A stretch of DNA of 40,343 nucleotides from Pseudomonadota bacterium (GTDB lineage: Bacteria; Pseudomonadota; Gammaproteobacteria; Pseudomonadales; Pseudohongiellaceae): assembly GCA_022566775.1 (NCBI GenBank), contig JADFIJ010000005.1:1-40343 (forward strand), given 5' to 3'. The notes under the pieces are model-generated. The model worked only from the letters and a program-made list of their open reading frames with translations. It made no database searches and was not told where the DNA came from. Shown here piece by piece: positions 25,698 to 34,596 of this stretch. A program made the position numbers and the translations under genes. Within the stretch, counting starts at the first letter, position 1. Each line of letters starts with the position of its first letter.

Positions 25698-26027
25698 ATG
25701 AATTTAGAACTGAATAACATTTTTGAGTTACTGCCAACAAAGCTGGACACCGAAATATTTGAAAGTATTGTAGAAAATGGGAGCGTGAAGGTAGAGCGAA
25801 TAATTTCCAAGGGCCACGCCTCACCTGCAGGCGGCTGGTATGACCAGGATCAGGCAGAGTGGGTAATGATTCTACAGGGAGAGGCTATCATTTGCGTAGA
25901 AGACGACAGGGATTACCGCCTGGTGGTCGGTAGTTATCTGAATATTCCTGCACATACCCGGCACCGAGTGAAATGGACAATTCCGGAGACCGAAACCATA
26001 TGGCTTGCCGTTCACTATCAGGACTGA
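25698..26027 (+). CDS. Cupin-domain protein
   Basis: 109 residues forming one small cupin barrel. Cupin motif 1 is weak: WYDQDQAEWVMILQGEAII contains the EWV.IL.G pattern in which the usual pair of His is missing. Motif 2 is GSYLNIPAHTRHRVKWT, with the PAHTRH-type His residues kept. The family resembles the cupin 2 fold YP_ proteins near carbohydrate or amino acid pathways; the metal and the reaction cannot be told. It starts 22 bases after the creatininase-like stop and may be cotranscribed. Confidence 0.85.
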   Translation: MNLELNNIFELLPTKLDTEIFESIVENGSVKVERIISKGHASPAGGWYDQDQAEWVMILQGEAIICVEDDRDYRLVVGSYLNIPAHTRHRVKWTIPETETIWLAVHYQD

Positions 26028-26063
26028 CGGCAGCTAATAAATTCCAAAAGTGAGCAATCCTGC

Positions 26064-26186
26064 ACTCCGCCCTATTATGCCCTCGAAGGCCCCATGAAGG
26101 TGCCATGGGCGGTGGATCCGCTGGGTAATGTGCGTAGTGCCGGCGGAGCAATCTTTGGAGAGCTTATAGCAGGCGGCTTGACTTAA
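26064..26186 (+). pseudogene. Unidentified gene remnant after the cupin gene
   Basis: In the same frame as the cupin gene, past its TGA, there is a 40-codon open stretch that reads like real protein: PPYYALEGPMKVPWAVDPLG, then NVRSAGGAIFGELIAGGLT and TAA at 26184. It has no start codon or ribosome site of its own. The PPYYALEGPMK part vaguely recalls the C-terminal region of FAD-binding dehydrogenases (PPYYALGPVK), but this is too short to assign. I take it for the 3' end of a decayed gene. Confidence 0.35.
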
Positions 26187-26224
26187 TTAGTCGTAAGATA
26201 AATACTCCGCGGTGGAAGACATTC

Positions 26225-26265
26225 AGAGGCCGGAAGAATTTACGTTCTTTCGGCCTCTTTTCTTT
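26225..26265 (+). terminator. Rho-independent terminator
   Basis: AGAGGCCGGAAGAA and TTCTTTCGGCCTCT pair in a 14-bp stem with one mismatch and a 6-base loop, followed by TTTCTTT. It ends the creatininase/cupin transcription unit before the LysE-family gene. Confidence 0.85.
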
Positions 26266-26303
26266 GCTTTTAAATTCAAATAGCCCCGCGACGGTTCATC
26301 TGC

Positions 26304-26915
26304 ATGGAATATTTGGCGATCATAGCCTTTGCCATCACCACATGTGTGACACCCGGCCCTAATAACGCCATGATCATGACCTCCGGACTAAACTATGGCA
26401 TCCGTCGAAGCCTGCCCCATTACACGGGAATCTGCCTGGGCTTTCCGGTGATGGTTACGGCTGTGGGGTTGGGTATCGCCGGTTTGTTTGAACAATTCCC
26501 GTTTCTGCATGTGGTGTTGAAGGTGGTTGGCGCAGCCTATCTCAGCTATCTTGCCTACAGGATCGCAACGGCGCCAGTGGCCAGTGTCGACGCCCGCGAA
26601 GGCAGACCCTTCACCTTCATCCAGGCCGCAGCCTTTCAGTGGGTTAACCCGAAAGCCTGGGTATTGGCCGTTGGAGCGACGGTGACTTACACCGTTATCT
26701 CTGACACCTATGTGTTACAGGTATTGACCATTGCATTAATATTCCTGGTCTTCGGCGCGCCTTGTATCATGCTGTGGCTATGGTTCGGCTCGTCCCTAAA
26801 AGGTATCCTGCGCAGACCCGATTATGTGCGCATATTCAATATCAGCATGGCCAGCCTGTTAATGGCTTCGTTGATTCCTGTGTTTCTGGATGTGTACATT
26901 CAGTTCACAGCCTGA
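26304..26915 (+). CDS. LysE/RhtB family exporter
   Basis: 203 residues with six membrane segments. The family signature TCVTPGPNNAMIMTSGLNYG lies near the N-terminus (about 13-32), followed by GICLGFPVMV, the HVVLKVVGAAYLSYLAYRI helix and FQWVNPKAWVLAVGA in the middle, all typical of the LysE/RhtB translocators that export amino acids such as lysine, threonine or homoserine. Length and helices are complete. The substrate is unknown. It is a single gene behind a terminator, and it may remove excess amino acids released by the nearby peptidase and hydrolases (inference). Confidence 0.92.
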   Translation: MEYLAIIAFAITTCVTPGPNNAMIMTSGLNYGIRRSLPHYTGICLGFPVMVTAVGLGIAGLFEQFPFLHVVLKVVGAAYLSYLAYRIATAPVASVDAREGRPFTFIQAAAFQWVNPKAWVLAVGATVTYTVISDTYVLQVLTIALIFLVFGAPCIMLWLWFGSSLKGILRRPDYVRIFNISMASLLMASLIPVFLDVYIQFTA

Positions 26916-26945
26916 TCCCAACCAGGCACGCAAAATGCGAGTCAC

Positions 26946-26962
26946 CCGTTCGCAGCGAACGG
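26946..26962 (+). other. Short perfect hairpin between exporter and peptidase genes
   Basis: CCGTTCG-CAG-CGAACGG is a 7-bp stem with a 3-base loop, 31 bases past the LysE-family stop. It has no T-run on the plus strand, so it is not a canonical terminator. Confidence 0.4.
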
Positions 26963-27006
26963 TAGAGGAATAGTAGAGCAACGCTAACAGAATTTTGGAG
27001 ACGAAA

Positions 27007-28332
27007 ATGAAACGATTGCGCCCGAATACCCTGGCCCTGCTTTTAATCCTGGCCATGACCAGCCCGACTGCGCTGGCCCAGCTAAGCGAGGTCGAACGGA
27101 ATTTGGCCAGCTATATCGATGCCCATCACGATGCGGCTATCGAGCTGCTGGAAGAAGTCGTTAATATCAACAGCGGAACCCAGAATTTCGCCGGCGTTGC
27201 AGCCGTTGGACGCATCTTTCAAGCGCGTTTCGAAGCCCTGGGCATGAGCACCCAGTGGATCGACGGTGCTGCCTGGAATCGTTCGGGACACCTGGTCGCG
27301 CGCAGCTACGATGCCGCGAATAGCGGTCCCCATTTGCTCTTGATCGGTCATCTGGATACCGTGTTTCAGAGCGACAGTCTATTTCAGCGCTATCGATATC
27401 TGGGAGACAACATCGCCAGCGGTCCCGGTATTGCCGACATGAAAGGCGGTGACGTCATCATCCTGCAGGCCCTGTCTGCTCTGAATGACCAGGACCTGCT
27501 CGAGAGCATGAATGTGACGGTGTACATGACCGGTGATGAGGAATCGACCGGGCCCGGTGAAAACCAGGCTTTGGCCCGGGCGGATATGATTGCCGCCGCC
27601 GTAACGGCTGATATTGCCCTGGGCTTCGAGAACGGCGACGGCAATCCTGCTACCGCGATTCCAGCGAGGCGTGGCTACGCCAGTTGGGAATTGAAGATCA
27701 AGGGCAGCCCCGCCCATTCATCACAGATATTCCAGGACGAAGTCGGCGCCGGCGCAATCTTTGAGATCGCTCGCATACTCAACAGCTTCTACCAGGAACT
27801 CGCGGGCGAGAAATACCTCACCTTCAATCCTGGCATCATCATGGGCGGCACCGATCTTGAGTTTGACAGCGATGAGAGTCGCGGTAAGGCCTTCGGCTTG
27901 TCCAATGTAGTGTCGCAGGATGCCATCGCACGGGGCGATCTGCGGATGATTTCCACGGCGCAAACAGACCGTGCCAGGGTCACCATGGAGCGTATCGTTG
28001 CCAATAACCTGCCGCTCACCGAAGCCGAATTTAGCTTGAGCCAGGGCATGCCTCCGTTTCCGGACAGCGAGGGCAACCGGCGTCTGCTCGGCTACTTCAG
28101 CCGGGTCAGCGAGGATCTCGGCTACGGCGAAGTGACGGCGGTAGACCCTTCCCGTGCCGGTGCCGCCGACATCTCCTATGTTGGCGACCATGTCGATATG
28201 GCAATCGACGGCATGGGAATGGGAGGTGCCAACGATCATACGGTAAATGAGACTGGCGATCTGGAATCGATGCGCGTGCAGGCACAACGCGCCGCTATTT
28301 TAATGTACCGACTGGTACACGGTGGCCTGTAG
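27007..28332 (+). CDS. Exported M20-family metallopeptidase (CPG2-like)
   Basis: 441 residues from the ATG at 27007 (GGAGACGAAA in front; the track start is a TTG). A signal peptide (RPNTLALLLILAMTSPTALAQ) is present. The di-zinc peptidase motifs are complete: LLLIGHLDTVFQ with His and Asp, SGPGIADMKGGDV with the bridging Asp, MTGDEESTGP with the general-base Glu pair, FENGDGNPATAIPARRG, and GANDHTVNETGD near the C-terminus with the last His. The dimerisation domain lies in between (ELKIKGSPAHSS). Close relatives include glutamate carboxypeptidase (CPG2), which cuts C-terminal Glu from folate or peptides. It probably trims small peptides in the periplasm. The YciI gene follows after 42 bases. 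Confidence 0.93.
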   Translation: MKRLRPNTLALLLILAMTSPTALAQLSEVERNLASYIDAHHDAAIELLEEVVNINSGTQNFAGVAAVGRIFQARFEALGMSTQWIDGAAWNRSGHLVARSYDAANSGPHLLLIGHLDTVFQSDSLFQRYRYLGDNIASGPGIADMKGGDVIILQALSALNDQDLLESMNVTVYMTGDEESTGPGENQALARADMIAAAVTADIALGFENGDGNPATAIPARRGYASWELKIKGSPAHSSQIFQDEVGAGAIFEIARILNSFYQELAGEKYLTFNPGIIMGGTDLEFDSDESRGKAFGLSNVVSQDAIARGDLRMISTAQTDRARVTMERIVANNLPLTEAEFSLSQGMPPFPDSEGNRRLLGYFSRVSEDLGYGEVTAVDPSRAGAADISYVGDHVDMAIDGMGMGGANDHTVNETGDLESMRVQAQRAAILMYRLVHGGL

Positions 28333-28374
28333 AACCCGCCCAGTAAATCGACATCAGAACCAAGAGAAACTGTT

Positions 28375-28665
28375 ATGCAATTTATGATTATCGCTTACGA
28401 TGGCACCGACGAAGAAGCAAGGAATCGACGCACGGCCGCACGTCCTGCACATATCGATGGGGTCAAGCTACTCAAGGAGTCAGGCAAGCTGATTGCCGGC
28501 GGCGCCATTCTCGATGATGCCGAGCAGATGATCGGCTCGACCCTGTACGTAGAATTCGATTCCAGGTCAGAGCTGGACAGTTGGCTGGAGCAGGACCCCT
28601 ATGTAACTGGCGGCGTCTGGAAGGACATCACAGTGCAACCGATACGCCTGGCTATGAAGGCCTGA
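28375..28665 (+). CDS. YciI family protein
   Basis: 96 residues, the usual YciI length. The fold signature is plain: QFMIIAYDGTDEEARNRRTA at the start, HIDGVKLLKESGKLIAGGAI in the middle with the conserved His of the possible active site, and SELDSWLEQDPYVTGGVW near the end. The family is ferredoxin-like and dimeric; the function is unknown, though muconolactone isomerase-type roles have been suggested. It lies right behind the M20 peptidase gene, probably in one operon, and is convergent with the hydrolase gene 13 bases away. Confidence 0.93.
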   Translation: MQFMIIAYDGTDEEARNRRTAARPAHIDGVKLLKESGKLIAGGAILDDAEQMIGSTLYVEFDSRSELDSWLEQDPYVTGGVWKDITVQPIRLAMKA

Positions 28666-28678
28666 TCGGTCGGCCCCG

Positions 28679-29992
28679 TTACTGTCCGGCTCGCAGGTGC
28701 TCTAACCTCAATCCCACCGCAGTGCCGGCACCGAAGCCTTTCCAATAGGTATGATCTGCGTCCGGCTGGCCATTTTTTACCGAGTAGACCCCGTCGGCGC
28801 CGTCAGGAACCAAATCCAGGTAACTCATGCGCTCCTCGATACCCTTGAGTTGATAGTCCAGGTAAGCCGTCACGAAATGACCCATGATGTTGTTCATTCG
28901 CACCGTATCCCAAACCGGGTCGGTGTAGTGGCTGGCACCGGTTTTATCTTCGCTGTCGAGTATTTCTACCGGTAAGGGGTAAGGTGCGCCGGCATTGTGA
29001 CCGGCGTTCTTGAAGGTCAGCAAATAGCGATCACTATTCACAGCATTTTCGAAGATCGCCCGCGTCCCATTGTCATAGCCGGCGACGGTGTCGGCACTGC
29101 CGGCTATGTAGAAGGTGGGGACATCGATTCCGGCCAGGTCCTGGTTGCGCCAGAATCCCGCATTCATGCCCCATGGCGCCACCGCCACACCTGCCTTGAT
29201 GCGGGAATCCAGGTTATCGCGATAGGCCGGGTTACCACTCGCATGTTGACGCAGTAACTCATTGGGCGGCGCCAGCAGGGAAGTAACGATGTCGTCACTA
29301 TAGCCACCACCGAGATTATTGATCAGGCCGTAGCCACCCATGGAGTAGCCGACTACTGCTGTAGCTTCCGCATTCAACAGGCGGTAGAGGAAGCTTGCCG
29401 AATCTTCAGCCAGTGCGGCCATGGTGTCCAGGACGAAGCGCTGATCCAGAGGCCGATTGTAGAGAGTACTGGGAAACGCCTGCTGATCGTCGTAGGTGCT
29501 GTCGGTATGATCTATGGATGCCACCACATAACCTTTGCTGGCCAGGTTTTCACCGAGATGGCTGAGCAGGAAACGGTTGCCCGGGTAGCCGTGGGAAATA
29601 ATCACCAACGGATAAGGTGTAGCCGTGGACTCAGGCTGCGCATCTCGCACTGCCCTGCCCATTAGCAAGGCAGTTATCTCGGGGTTGCGGGTAATTGCGT
29701 GATAGTGGCCGCCTGCCGATTGACCATCATTCAGCGCTGCGGGATACCATATTTCAAGTGTCAGCTTTCTATCGTAATAGACACTGTCGCCACCGCGAGG
29801 CGTATTCAGTATATCCACCCGGTTCGGATCGACCACCTCCAGCGTCTGCACGCCGACATCGTGATCACCAAAGCTCGCCAACTGCGGCGCGTCGGGCCTG
29901 ACAATATCGATGCGGTTTTCCTGCGCCGCTAGTGCCGGCGCCAAAATCATAAGGAGCGTGCTTAACAGAAACCTCGAACTTGTTGCCATCAT
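28679..29992 (-). CDS. Exported alpha/beta hydrolase, PAF-acetylhydrolase/dienelactone-hydrolase-like
   Basis: 437 residues from the ATG at 29992 (GGGATACGT upstream; the track start is a TTG). A signal peptide (SSRFLLSTLLMILAPALAAQ) leads to the periplasm. The alpha/beta core has YPLVIISHGYPGNRFLLSHL with the oxyanion strand, VVGYSMGGYG as the nucleophile elbow (Ser about 220), FYIAGSADTVAGYD with the acid Asp, and FKNAGHNAG with the catalytic His. This pattern fits the platelet-activating-factor acetylhydrolase or large dienelactone hydrolase-like group. Substrate is unknown. It stands alone on the minus strand, downstream of the RND permease gene (gap of about 87 bases). Confidence 0.88.
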   Translation of the reverse strand: MMATSSRFLLSTLLMILAPALAAQENRIDIVRPDAPQLASFGDHDVGVQTLEVVDPNRVDILNTPRGGDSVYYDRKLTLEIWYPAALNDGQSAGGHYHAITRNPEITALLMGRAVRDAQPESTATPYPLVIISHGYPGNRFLLSHLGENLASKGYVVASIDHTDSTYDDQQAFPSTLYNRPLDQRFVLDTMAALAEDSASFLYRLLNAEATAVVGYSMGGYGLINNLGGGYSDDIVTSLLAPPNELLRQHASGNPAYRDNLDSRIKAGVAVAPWGMNAGFWRNQDLAGIDVPTFYIAGSADTVAGYDNGTRAIFENAVNSDRYLLTFKNAGHNAGAPYPLPVEILDSEDKTGASHYTDPVWDTVRMNNIMGHFVTAYLDYQLKGIEERMSYLDLVPDGADGVYSVKNGQPDADHTYWKGFGAGTAVGLRLEHLRAGQ

Positions 29993-30058
29993 ACGTATCC
30001 CGTTCAATCGTTTATTCGATGGTGACCTTATACACCGATTGTAGGGCGAGTGTAAGCC

Positions 30059-30081
30059 AGGGCACCTCTGAATGGTGCCCT
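30059..30081 (-). other. Hairpin at the end of the RND permease gene
   Basis: AGGGCACC and GGTGCCCT form a perfect 8-bp stem with a 7-base loop that overlaps the permease stop codon. No T-run follows on the minus strand, so intrinsic termination is doubtful; it may stabilise the 3' end. Confidence 0.45.
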
Positions 30082-33000
30082 AGGAAACCTGATGTTGATA
30101 GGCCAGCGCCCGCTCTTCCGAAGTGTCTGTGTGGCCAGTGAAATCATGCAAGATCACGTACAGACTGGGTACCAGGAACAGGGTAATGACCGTAGCAAAC
30201 AAGATCCCAAAGGCCAGGGAGATAGCCATCGGCACGATGAAAAACGTGGCTGGATTGGCTGATATCATCAGTGGCACCAGACCGATGAAGGTAGTGACCG
30301 AGGTGAGGACGATCGGCCGAAACCGCAACATGCCGGCTTCCGATACCGCCTCCACCATGCCCATGCCCTCATTCCGTAGTCGGTTGATGGACACCACCAG
30401 AATCAGGCTGGCGTTCACTACTACGCCACTGAGGGCGATTATTCCCAACATGGAGAAGAACACCAAGTCGGCTCCCATGATAAAATGACCGGCGATGGCG
30501 CCGATCGCTCCGAACGGAATCACACTCATGATGATCAATGGCTGTAGATAGGATTTCAGAGGTATGGCCAGCAGGGCAAAGATGACCAGCATGGCAAGGG
30601 GAAATGTATTGAGCAGGTCATCCATTGAACGCATCTGTTCTTCACCTTCGCCGCCAATAACGATTTCTACATCGAGTCGCCTGGCCCAATCGTCTGCATA
30701 CTTGGCAACGATTTCAGCACGGACCACATCGGGCTTGGCGACCGTGCGATCGATATCGGCACGGACCGTGATGACGCGCCGTCCGTCCTGTCGATTGATA
30801 CTGGAATAACTGCTGCCCAGGGTAAAACTGGCGATGCTGAGAAACGGCACCTCGGCGCCGCCTGGCGTACGAATCAGCATGTCCTCCAGGTCACCGAGAG
30901 ATTGTCTTTCTCCCTCCGGATAGCGAACCATGACGCGAATGTCGTCCGACCCCCGCTGGATGCGTTGGGATTCGGCACCATAAAACGCCTGCCTGACCTG
31001 GGTCGCGATATCGTTAAGGCTTAGTCCCAGGGTCTTGCCCCGTTCCAGAATTTGGATCTGCACTTCCTGCTTGCCGGCGCGAAACGAATCACTGATATCA
31101 AATACGCCGGGATATCTTGCCAATTCTTCTCGCAATTGTGATGCTGCTGTCTTCAGATTGTCATCGTTGCGTCCTTCCAGACGAAAATTAATCGCATCCC
31201 CAGCCGTGAACGCATCAGAGATAAAAGTTAATTCCAGGGCATCGGGAATGTTGCCTACTTTTTCACGCCAGCGATCGCGAATGAGAGCCGAACTCAATTG
31301 ACCCCGGTCGAAGAAGGGCGTCAGGTACAACACAACCTCGGCAATTTCGCTGCTGCCGGCACCACCTCGGAATGGCGTACTCGGTCCTTGCCGTGGCGCC
31401 CTGCCACCGATAATTGTAAGGACGTTGGCTATCACGTGTTCGGTCGATTCCAGCGCATCGCCACTGGCTTGCAGCAGCAGTAATTCTTCATCCAGTTCTG
31501 CGGATAATTCCAGGGCGGCATCCTCCAGCAGGCCAATAGCGTCTTCGGTAACATAGCCGGGAACTCCCGGGGGCATTTGCACGGTGCCATAGATTACGTC
31601 GCCTTCCACCGCCGGCATGAACTGAAAAATCACCCGACCGCTGAGCATGGTAGCAACTGTAATGATGACCACGCCAGTGGCCGTGGCCCATGCCGCATAA
31701 CGATATTTCAGGACCTTTCTCAGCGCACGTCGGTAACCGTGATCGGAAAAATACTCCAGTCGATTGGCAATGCCGCCCTGGAAGCGCTGCCAGCCTCTGA
31801 CCAGTAAGCTGTTCTCGAACAAGTAGCCTTCCGTCTTGCGGTGGGCGATATGGCCGGGCAGGATCAATTGTGATTCCACCAGGCTCGCGATCAGGCAGAA
31901 CACAACCACCGCGCCGATGGCATTGAAGAATGCGCCCATGGGTCCATCCAGCAACAGGATCGGCAGAAACGCAGCGATGGTGGTTAATACCCCGAAGATA
32001 ACTGGCATCGACACCTCGACGGTGCCTTCGATAGCCGCCTCTTCTTTAGACAGTCCCTTGGTTTCATAGGCGTGAATACGTTCCCCGACGACGATGGCGT
32101 CATCGACGATAATCCCCAGCACCAGAATAAAGCCCATGACCGTCAGGGAACTGATGGTCAGCCCGACTGTGGGAAACAGAATCAGCGCGCCGGCGATGGC
32201 GATAGGAATCCCTGCCGCTACCCAGATAGCCAGCTTAAACCGCAAAAACAAGGCCAGGATAATTAGCACCAGCACCAGGCCGGTGTACGCGTTCTTGGCG
32301 ACTGTACCGATACGCTCTTGCGTAGAAATTGCCGAATCGGTGATAACGGTCAGTGTCATGCCTTCGGGTAGCTGCAGTTCCGAAGACTGCATCCAGCGAC
32401 GTACCTCACGCGCCGAGGCGATGATGTCCTCATCGCCGATCCGCAGAATATCGATGATAGCGGCATTGATGCCGTCGAGTCGGGCATCCAGATAACCTTC
32501 TTCAAATCCATCTATGACCGTCGCGATGTCGCCCAGGCGCAACTGGGTCCCATCGGGGTAAGATTGCACCACGATATTTTCGTATTCGTCACCACGGTAG
32601 GCCTGTCCCTTGGTGCGCAACAGGATCTCACCCGAATCTGTTCTTATGGTGCCACCGGGTAAATCCAGTGAGGCGCGATCGATGGCCCGGGAAATTTGAT
32701 CCAGGGTCAGACCATATTGACGCAAGGTAAATTCCGACACCTCGATAGATATTTCAAAGGGTCGGATATATTCGATATTAACCGTAGAGATTCCTTCCAG
32801 GTCTAACAAATCGTTGCGAATTTCTTCGGCCTTCAGCTTGAGATTACGGTCGTCGGTGTCAGCGGCCAAGGCCAGGGTCATGACATTGCCACTGGAGGTG
32901 AAGGCCCGCACGATCGGTTTCTCGGTTTCAACCGGGAATGTGGATATCGCATCCACCTTGGCCTTTACGTCGTTCAGCACACGGTTCAGATCGGCTCCGG

Positions 33001-33292
33001 TCGTGATCTGTATGGTCGCGTCGCATCCGCCTTCCCGTGCCGTGCTAGAGAGACGCTCTATGTCCTCGGCACCTTCCAGTGCCTCTTCGATACGCAGACA
33101 CACGGCCGCCTCCGACTCTTCCGGCGTTGCCCCGAGATAGGCCACACTCACCTGGATCATGCCAAAATCTATATCTGGAAATTCTTCCTGATTCAGACTC
33201 GAATAGGACAGGAATCCGCCCGCCAGAAAGATCATCATCATCAAATTAGTGGCGACGGGATTTTTAACAAACCATGTAATAGGTGTTCTCAA
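30080..33292 (-). CDS. RND efflux permease
   Basis: 1070 residues, full length for an AcrB/MexF-like RND pump. The start is a TTG (GGGAGAG in front), giving MRTPITWFVKNPVATNLMMM, the usual first helix. Family blocks include the SGVVVNASLILVVSINRLRN segment in TM10 and the proton-relay motif LVLGIIVDDAIVVGER in TM4, with both Asp residues. In TM10 the relay Lys of KNAI reads V in VVNAS, a variant found in a sub-branch of these permeases. Two large periplasmic porter domains lie between the helices. It works with the adaptor encoded just upstream (gap of 70 bases). There is no outer membrane factor gene, so a TolC-like channel must come from elsewhere. Substrate is unknown. Confidence 0.95.
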   Translation of the reverse strand: MRTPITWFVKNPVATNLMMMIFLAGGFLSYSSLNQEEFPDIDFGMIQVSVAYLGATPEESEAAVCLRIEEALEGAEDIERLSSTAREGGCDATIQITTGADLNRVLNDVKAKVDAISTFPVETEKPIVRAFTSSGNVMTLALAADTDDRNLKLKAEEIRNDLLDLEGISTVNIEYIRPFEISIEVSEFTLRQYGLTLDQISRAIDRASLDLPGGTIRTDSGEILLRTKGQAYRGDEYENIVVQSYPDGTQLRLGDIATVIDGFEEGYLDARLDGINAAIIDILRIGDEDIIASAREVRRWMQSSELQLPEGMTLTVITDSAISTQERIGTVAKNAYTGLVLVLIILALFLRFKLAIWVAAGIPIAIAGALILFPTVGLTISSLTVMGFILVLGIIVDDAIVVGERIHAYETKGLSKEEAAIEGTVEVSMPVIFGVLTTIAAFLPILLLDGPMGAFFNAIGAVVVFCLIASLVESQLILPGHIAHRKTEGYLFENSLLVRGWQRFQGGIANRLEYFSDHGYRRALRKVLKYRYAAWATATGVVIITVATMLSGRVIFQFMPAVEGDVIYGTVQMPPGVPGYVTEDAIGLLEDAALELSAELDEELLLLQASGDALESTEHVIANVLTIIGGRAPRQGPSTPFRGGAGSSEIAEVVLYLTPFFDRGQLSSALIRDRWREKVGNIPDALELTFISDAFTAGDAINFRLEGRNDDNLKTAASQLREELARYPGVFDISDSFRAGKQEVQIQILERGKTLGLSLNDIATQVRQAFYGAESQRIQRGSDDIRVMVRYPEGERQSLGDLEDMLIRTPGGAEVPFLSIASFTLGSSYSSINRQDGRRVITVRADIDRTVAKPDVVRAEIVAKYADDWARRLDVEIVIGGEGEEQMRSMDDLLNTFPLAMLVIFALLAIPLKSYLQPLIIMSVIPFGAIGAIAGHFIMGADLVFFSMLGIIALSGVVVNASLILVVSINRLRNEGMGMVEAVSEAGMLRFRPIVLTSVTTFIGLVPLMISANPATFFIVPMAISLAFGILFATVITLFLVPSLYVILHDFTGHTDTSEERALAYQHQVS

Positions 33293-33362
33293 GGCCAGGC
33301 TCTCCCAAAACTTCCCGGGGATTTAAACCCAACCCGATCACTCGCCAGCGAGTCGAGCGCCA

Positions 33363-34535
33363 TCAGATCAATTCCTCAATAGGCCGCACCGACATGCCAT
33401 CGACCACCGCCTGGATCGGCGAGGTACAGATAAACTCGCCCGGCAACAGGCCTGCGCTTATCAGTACACGCTCTCCCTCCAGTCGGAATATCTCCACCTC
33501 CCGGTAATACATCTTGTTCTCGGCGTCGACTACCAATACCTGGTTGTTATTGCGAATCACCGAGCGAGGCAGAGATATGATGTTATCTACCGTCTTACCG
33601 ATAATGTCTGCCTGTACAAACAGGCCGATGGGAAGCGGGATCGATGCGGTGTCACCGGAACCAAACTCATCGCTACCGCTTGCTGGTTGTTGCACTCGAA
33701 TGATGGTCTGCACCGTATTGCTGTTTGGATCGATAGTAGCTTCGGTCCGCACCAACTTGCCCCACCACTTATGTTCCGTGCCACCGTAATAGCCTGTTAG
33801 CGTTACATCTGGCGCCTTATCTCCGGTCAATTCTCCTCGTGTGCCCAGTGGTATATCCAGGTAAGCCAGTTGACGAATAGCCAGGGGCACACGTACTTCA
33901 ACTTCATCCGCGCCATACAGCAGCGCAATGCTCTGGCCTCGATTCACGTACTGGCCCAACTCCACCTCGCGAGTAGCGACGATGGCATTGAAAGGGGCCT
34001 TGATATCGGTTCTGTCCAAATCCAGTTCGGCCTGGCGAAAACTGGCTTGTGCATCTGCCAATTTTGCCAAATTCACCGCCGCTGCGCGCTTTGCATCCTG
34101 CAGCTGGGCATCACTGGCGAGGCGCTGTTCGGCCAGGCCTATGAGTCGTTCCAATTCGTTGCTGGCATGATCTGCCTCGGCCTGGGCTTGTTGCAGAGAT
34201 GCCTGGCTGCGTGCCCTGGCGGTTTCAAAGTCTCTGGCGTCCAGGCGCAACAGGGTTTGTCCCGCCTCCACATAGGCACCCGCCTGCAAGGAGGGCGAGA
34301 TCCAGGCGACAGGGCCTGCAACGGCTGCGGCGAGGCTGGCCTGTCGCGCCGCCTGTACTTTGCCCTGCGACGCCACCACCAATTGCACCGAGTCCAGTTT
34401 CACCTTGGCCACACGCACCGTCACCGCATGAACTTCAGGTGCCGATTCCTCGAGTTCGATCGGCGTGTTAATCAGGTAGCCGGCAAACAAAATGCTGCCC
34501 GCCAAGATGGCAATAGGGATTACTACACGCTTCAT
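33363..34535 (-). CDS. RND pump periplasmic adaptor (HlyD/membrane fusion family)
   Basis: 390 residues, with an N-terminal anchor helix (RVVIPIAILAGSILFAGYLI). A lipoyl half-motif (PVAWISPSLQAGAYVEAGQTL), a helical hairpin of about 90 residues (TARARSQASLQQAQAEADHA), the second lipoyl half (APFNAIVATREVELGQYVNR) and a beta-barrel domain (VEVRVPLAIRQLAYLDIPLG) follow in the usual order of MexA/AcrA-like adaptors. GGAG lies nine bases before the ATG. It is the middle gene of the operon, 61 bases after the GntR-family regulator and 70 bases before the permease, and should connect the permease to an outer membrane channel. Confidence 0.93.
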   Translation of the reverse strand: MKRVVIPIAILAGSILFAGYLINTPIELEESAPEVHAVTVRVAKVKLDSVQLVVASQGKVQAARQASLAAAVAGPVAWISPSLQAGAYVEAGQTLLRLDARDFETARARSQASLQQAQAEADHASNELERLIGLAEQRLASDAQLQDAKRAAAVNLAKLADAQASFRQAELDLDRTDIKAPFNAIVATREVELGQYVNRGQSIALLYGADEVEVRVPLAIRQLAYLDIPLGTRGELTGDKAPDVTLTGYYGGTEHKWWGKLVRTEATIDPNSNTVQTIIRVQQPASGSDEFGSGDTASIPLPIGLFVQADIIGKTVDNIISLPRSVIRNNNQVLVVDAENKMYYREVEIFRLEGERVLISAGLLPGEFICTSPIQAVVDGMSVRPIEELI

Positions 34536-34596
34536 GCGTTTACTCCAGTTGCGTCCTTAATAAGCAGACACTTGTTAATTGATAGATCGTTCATAC

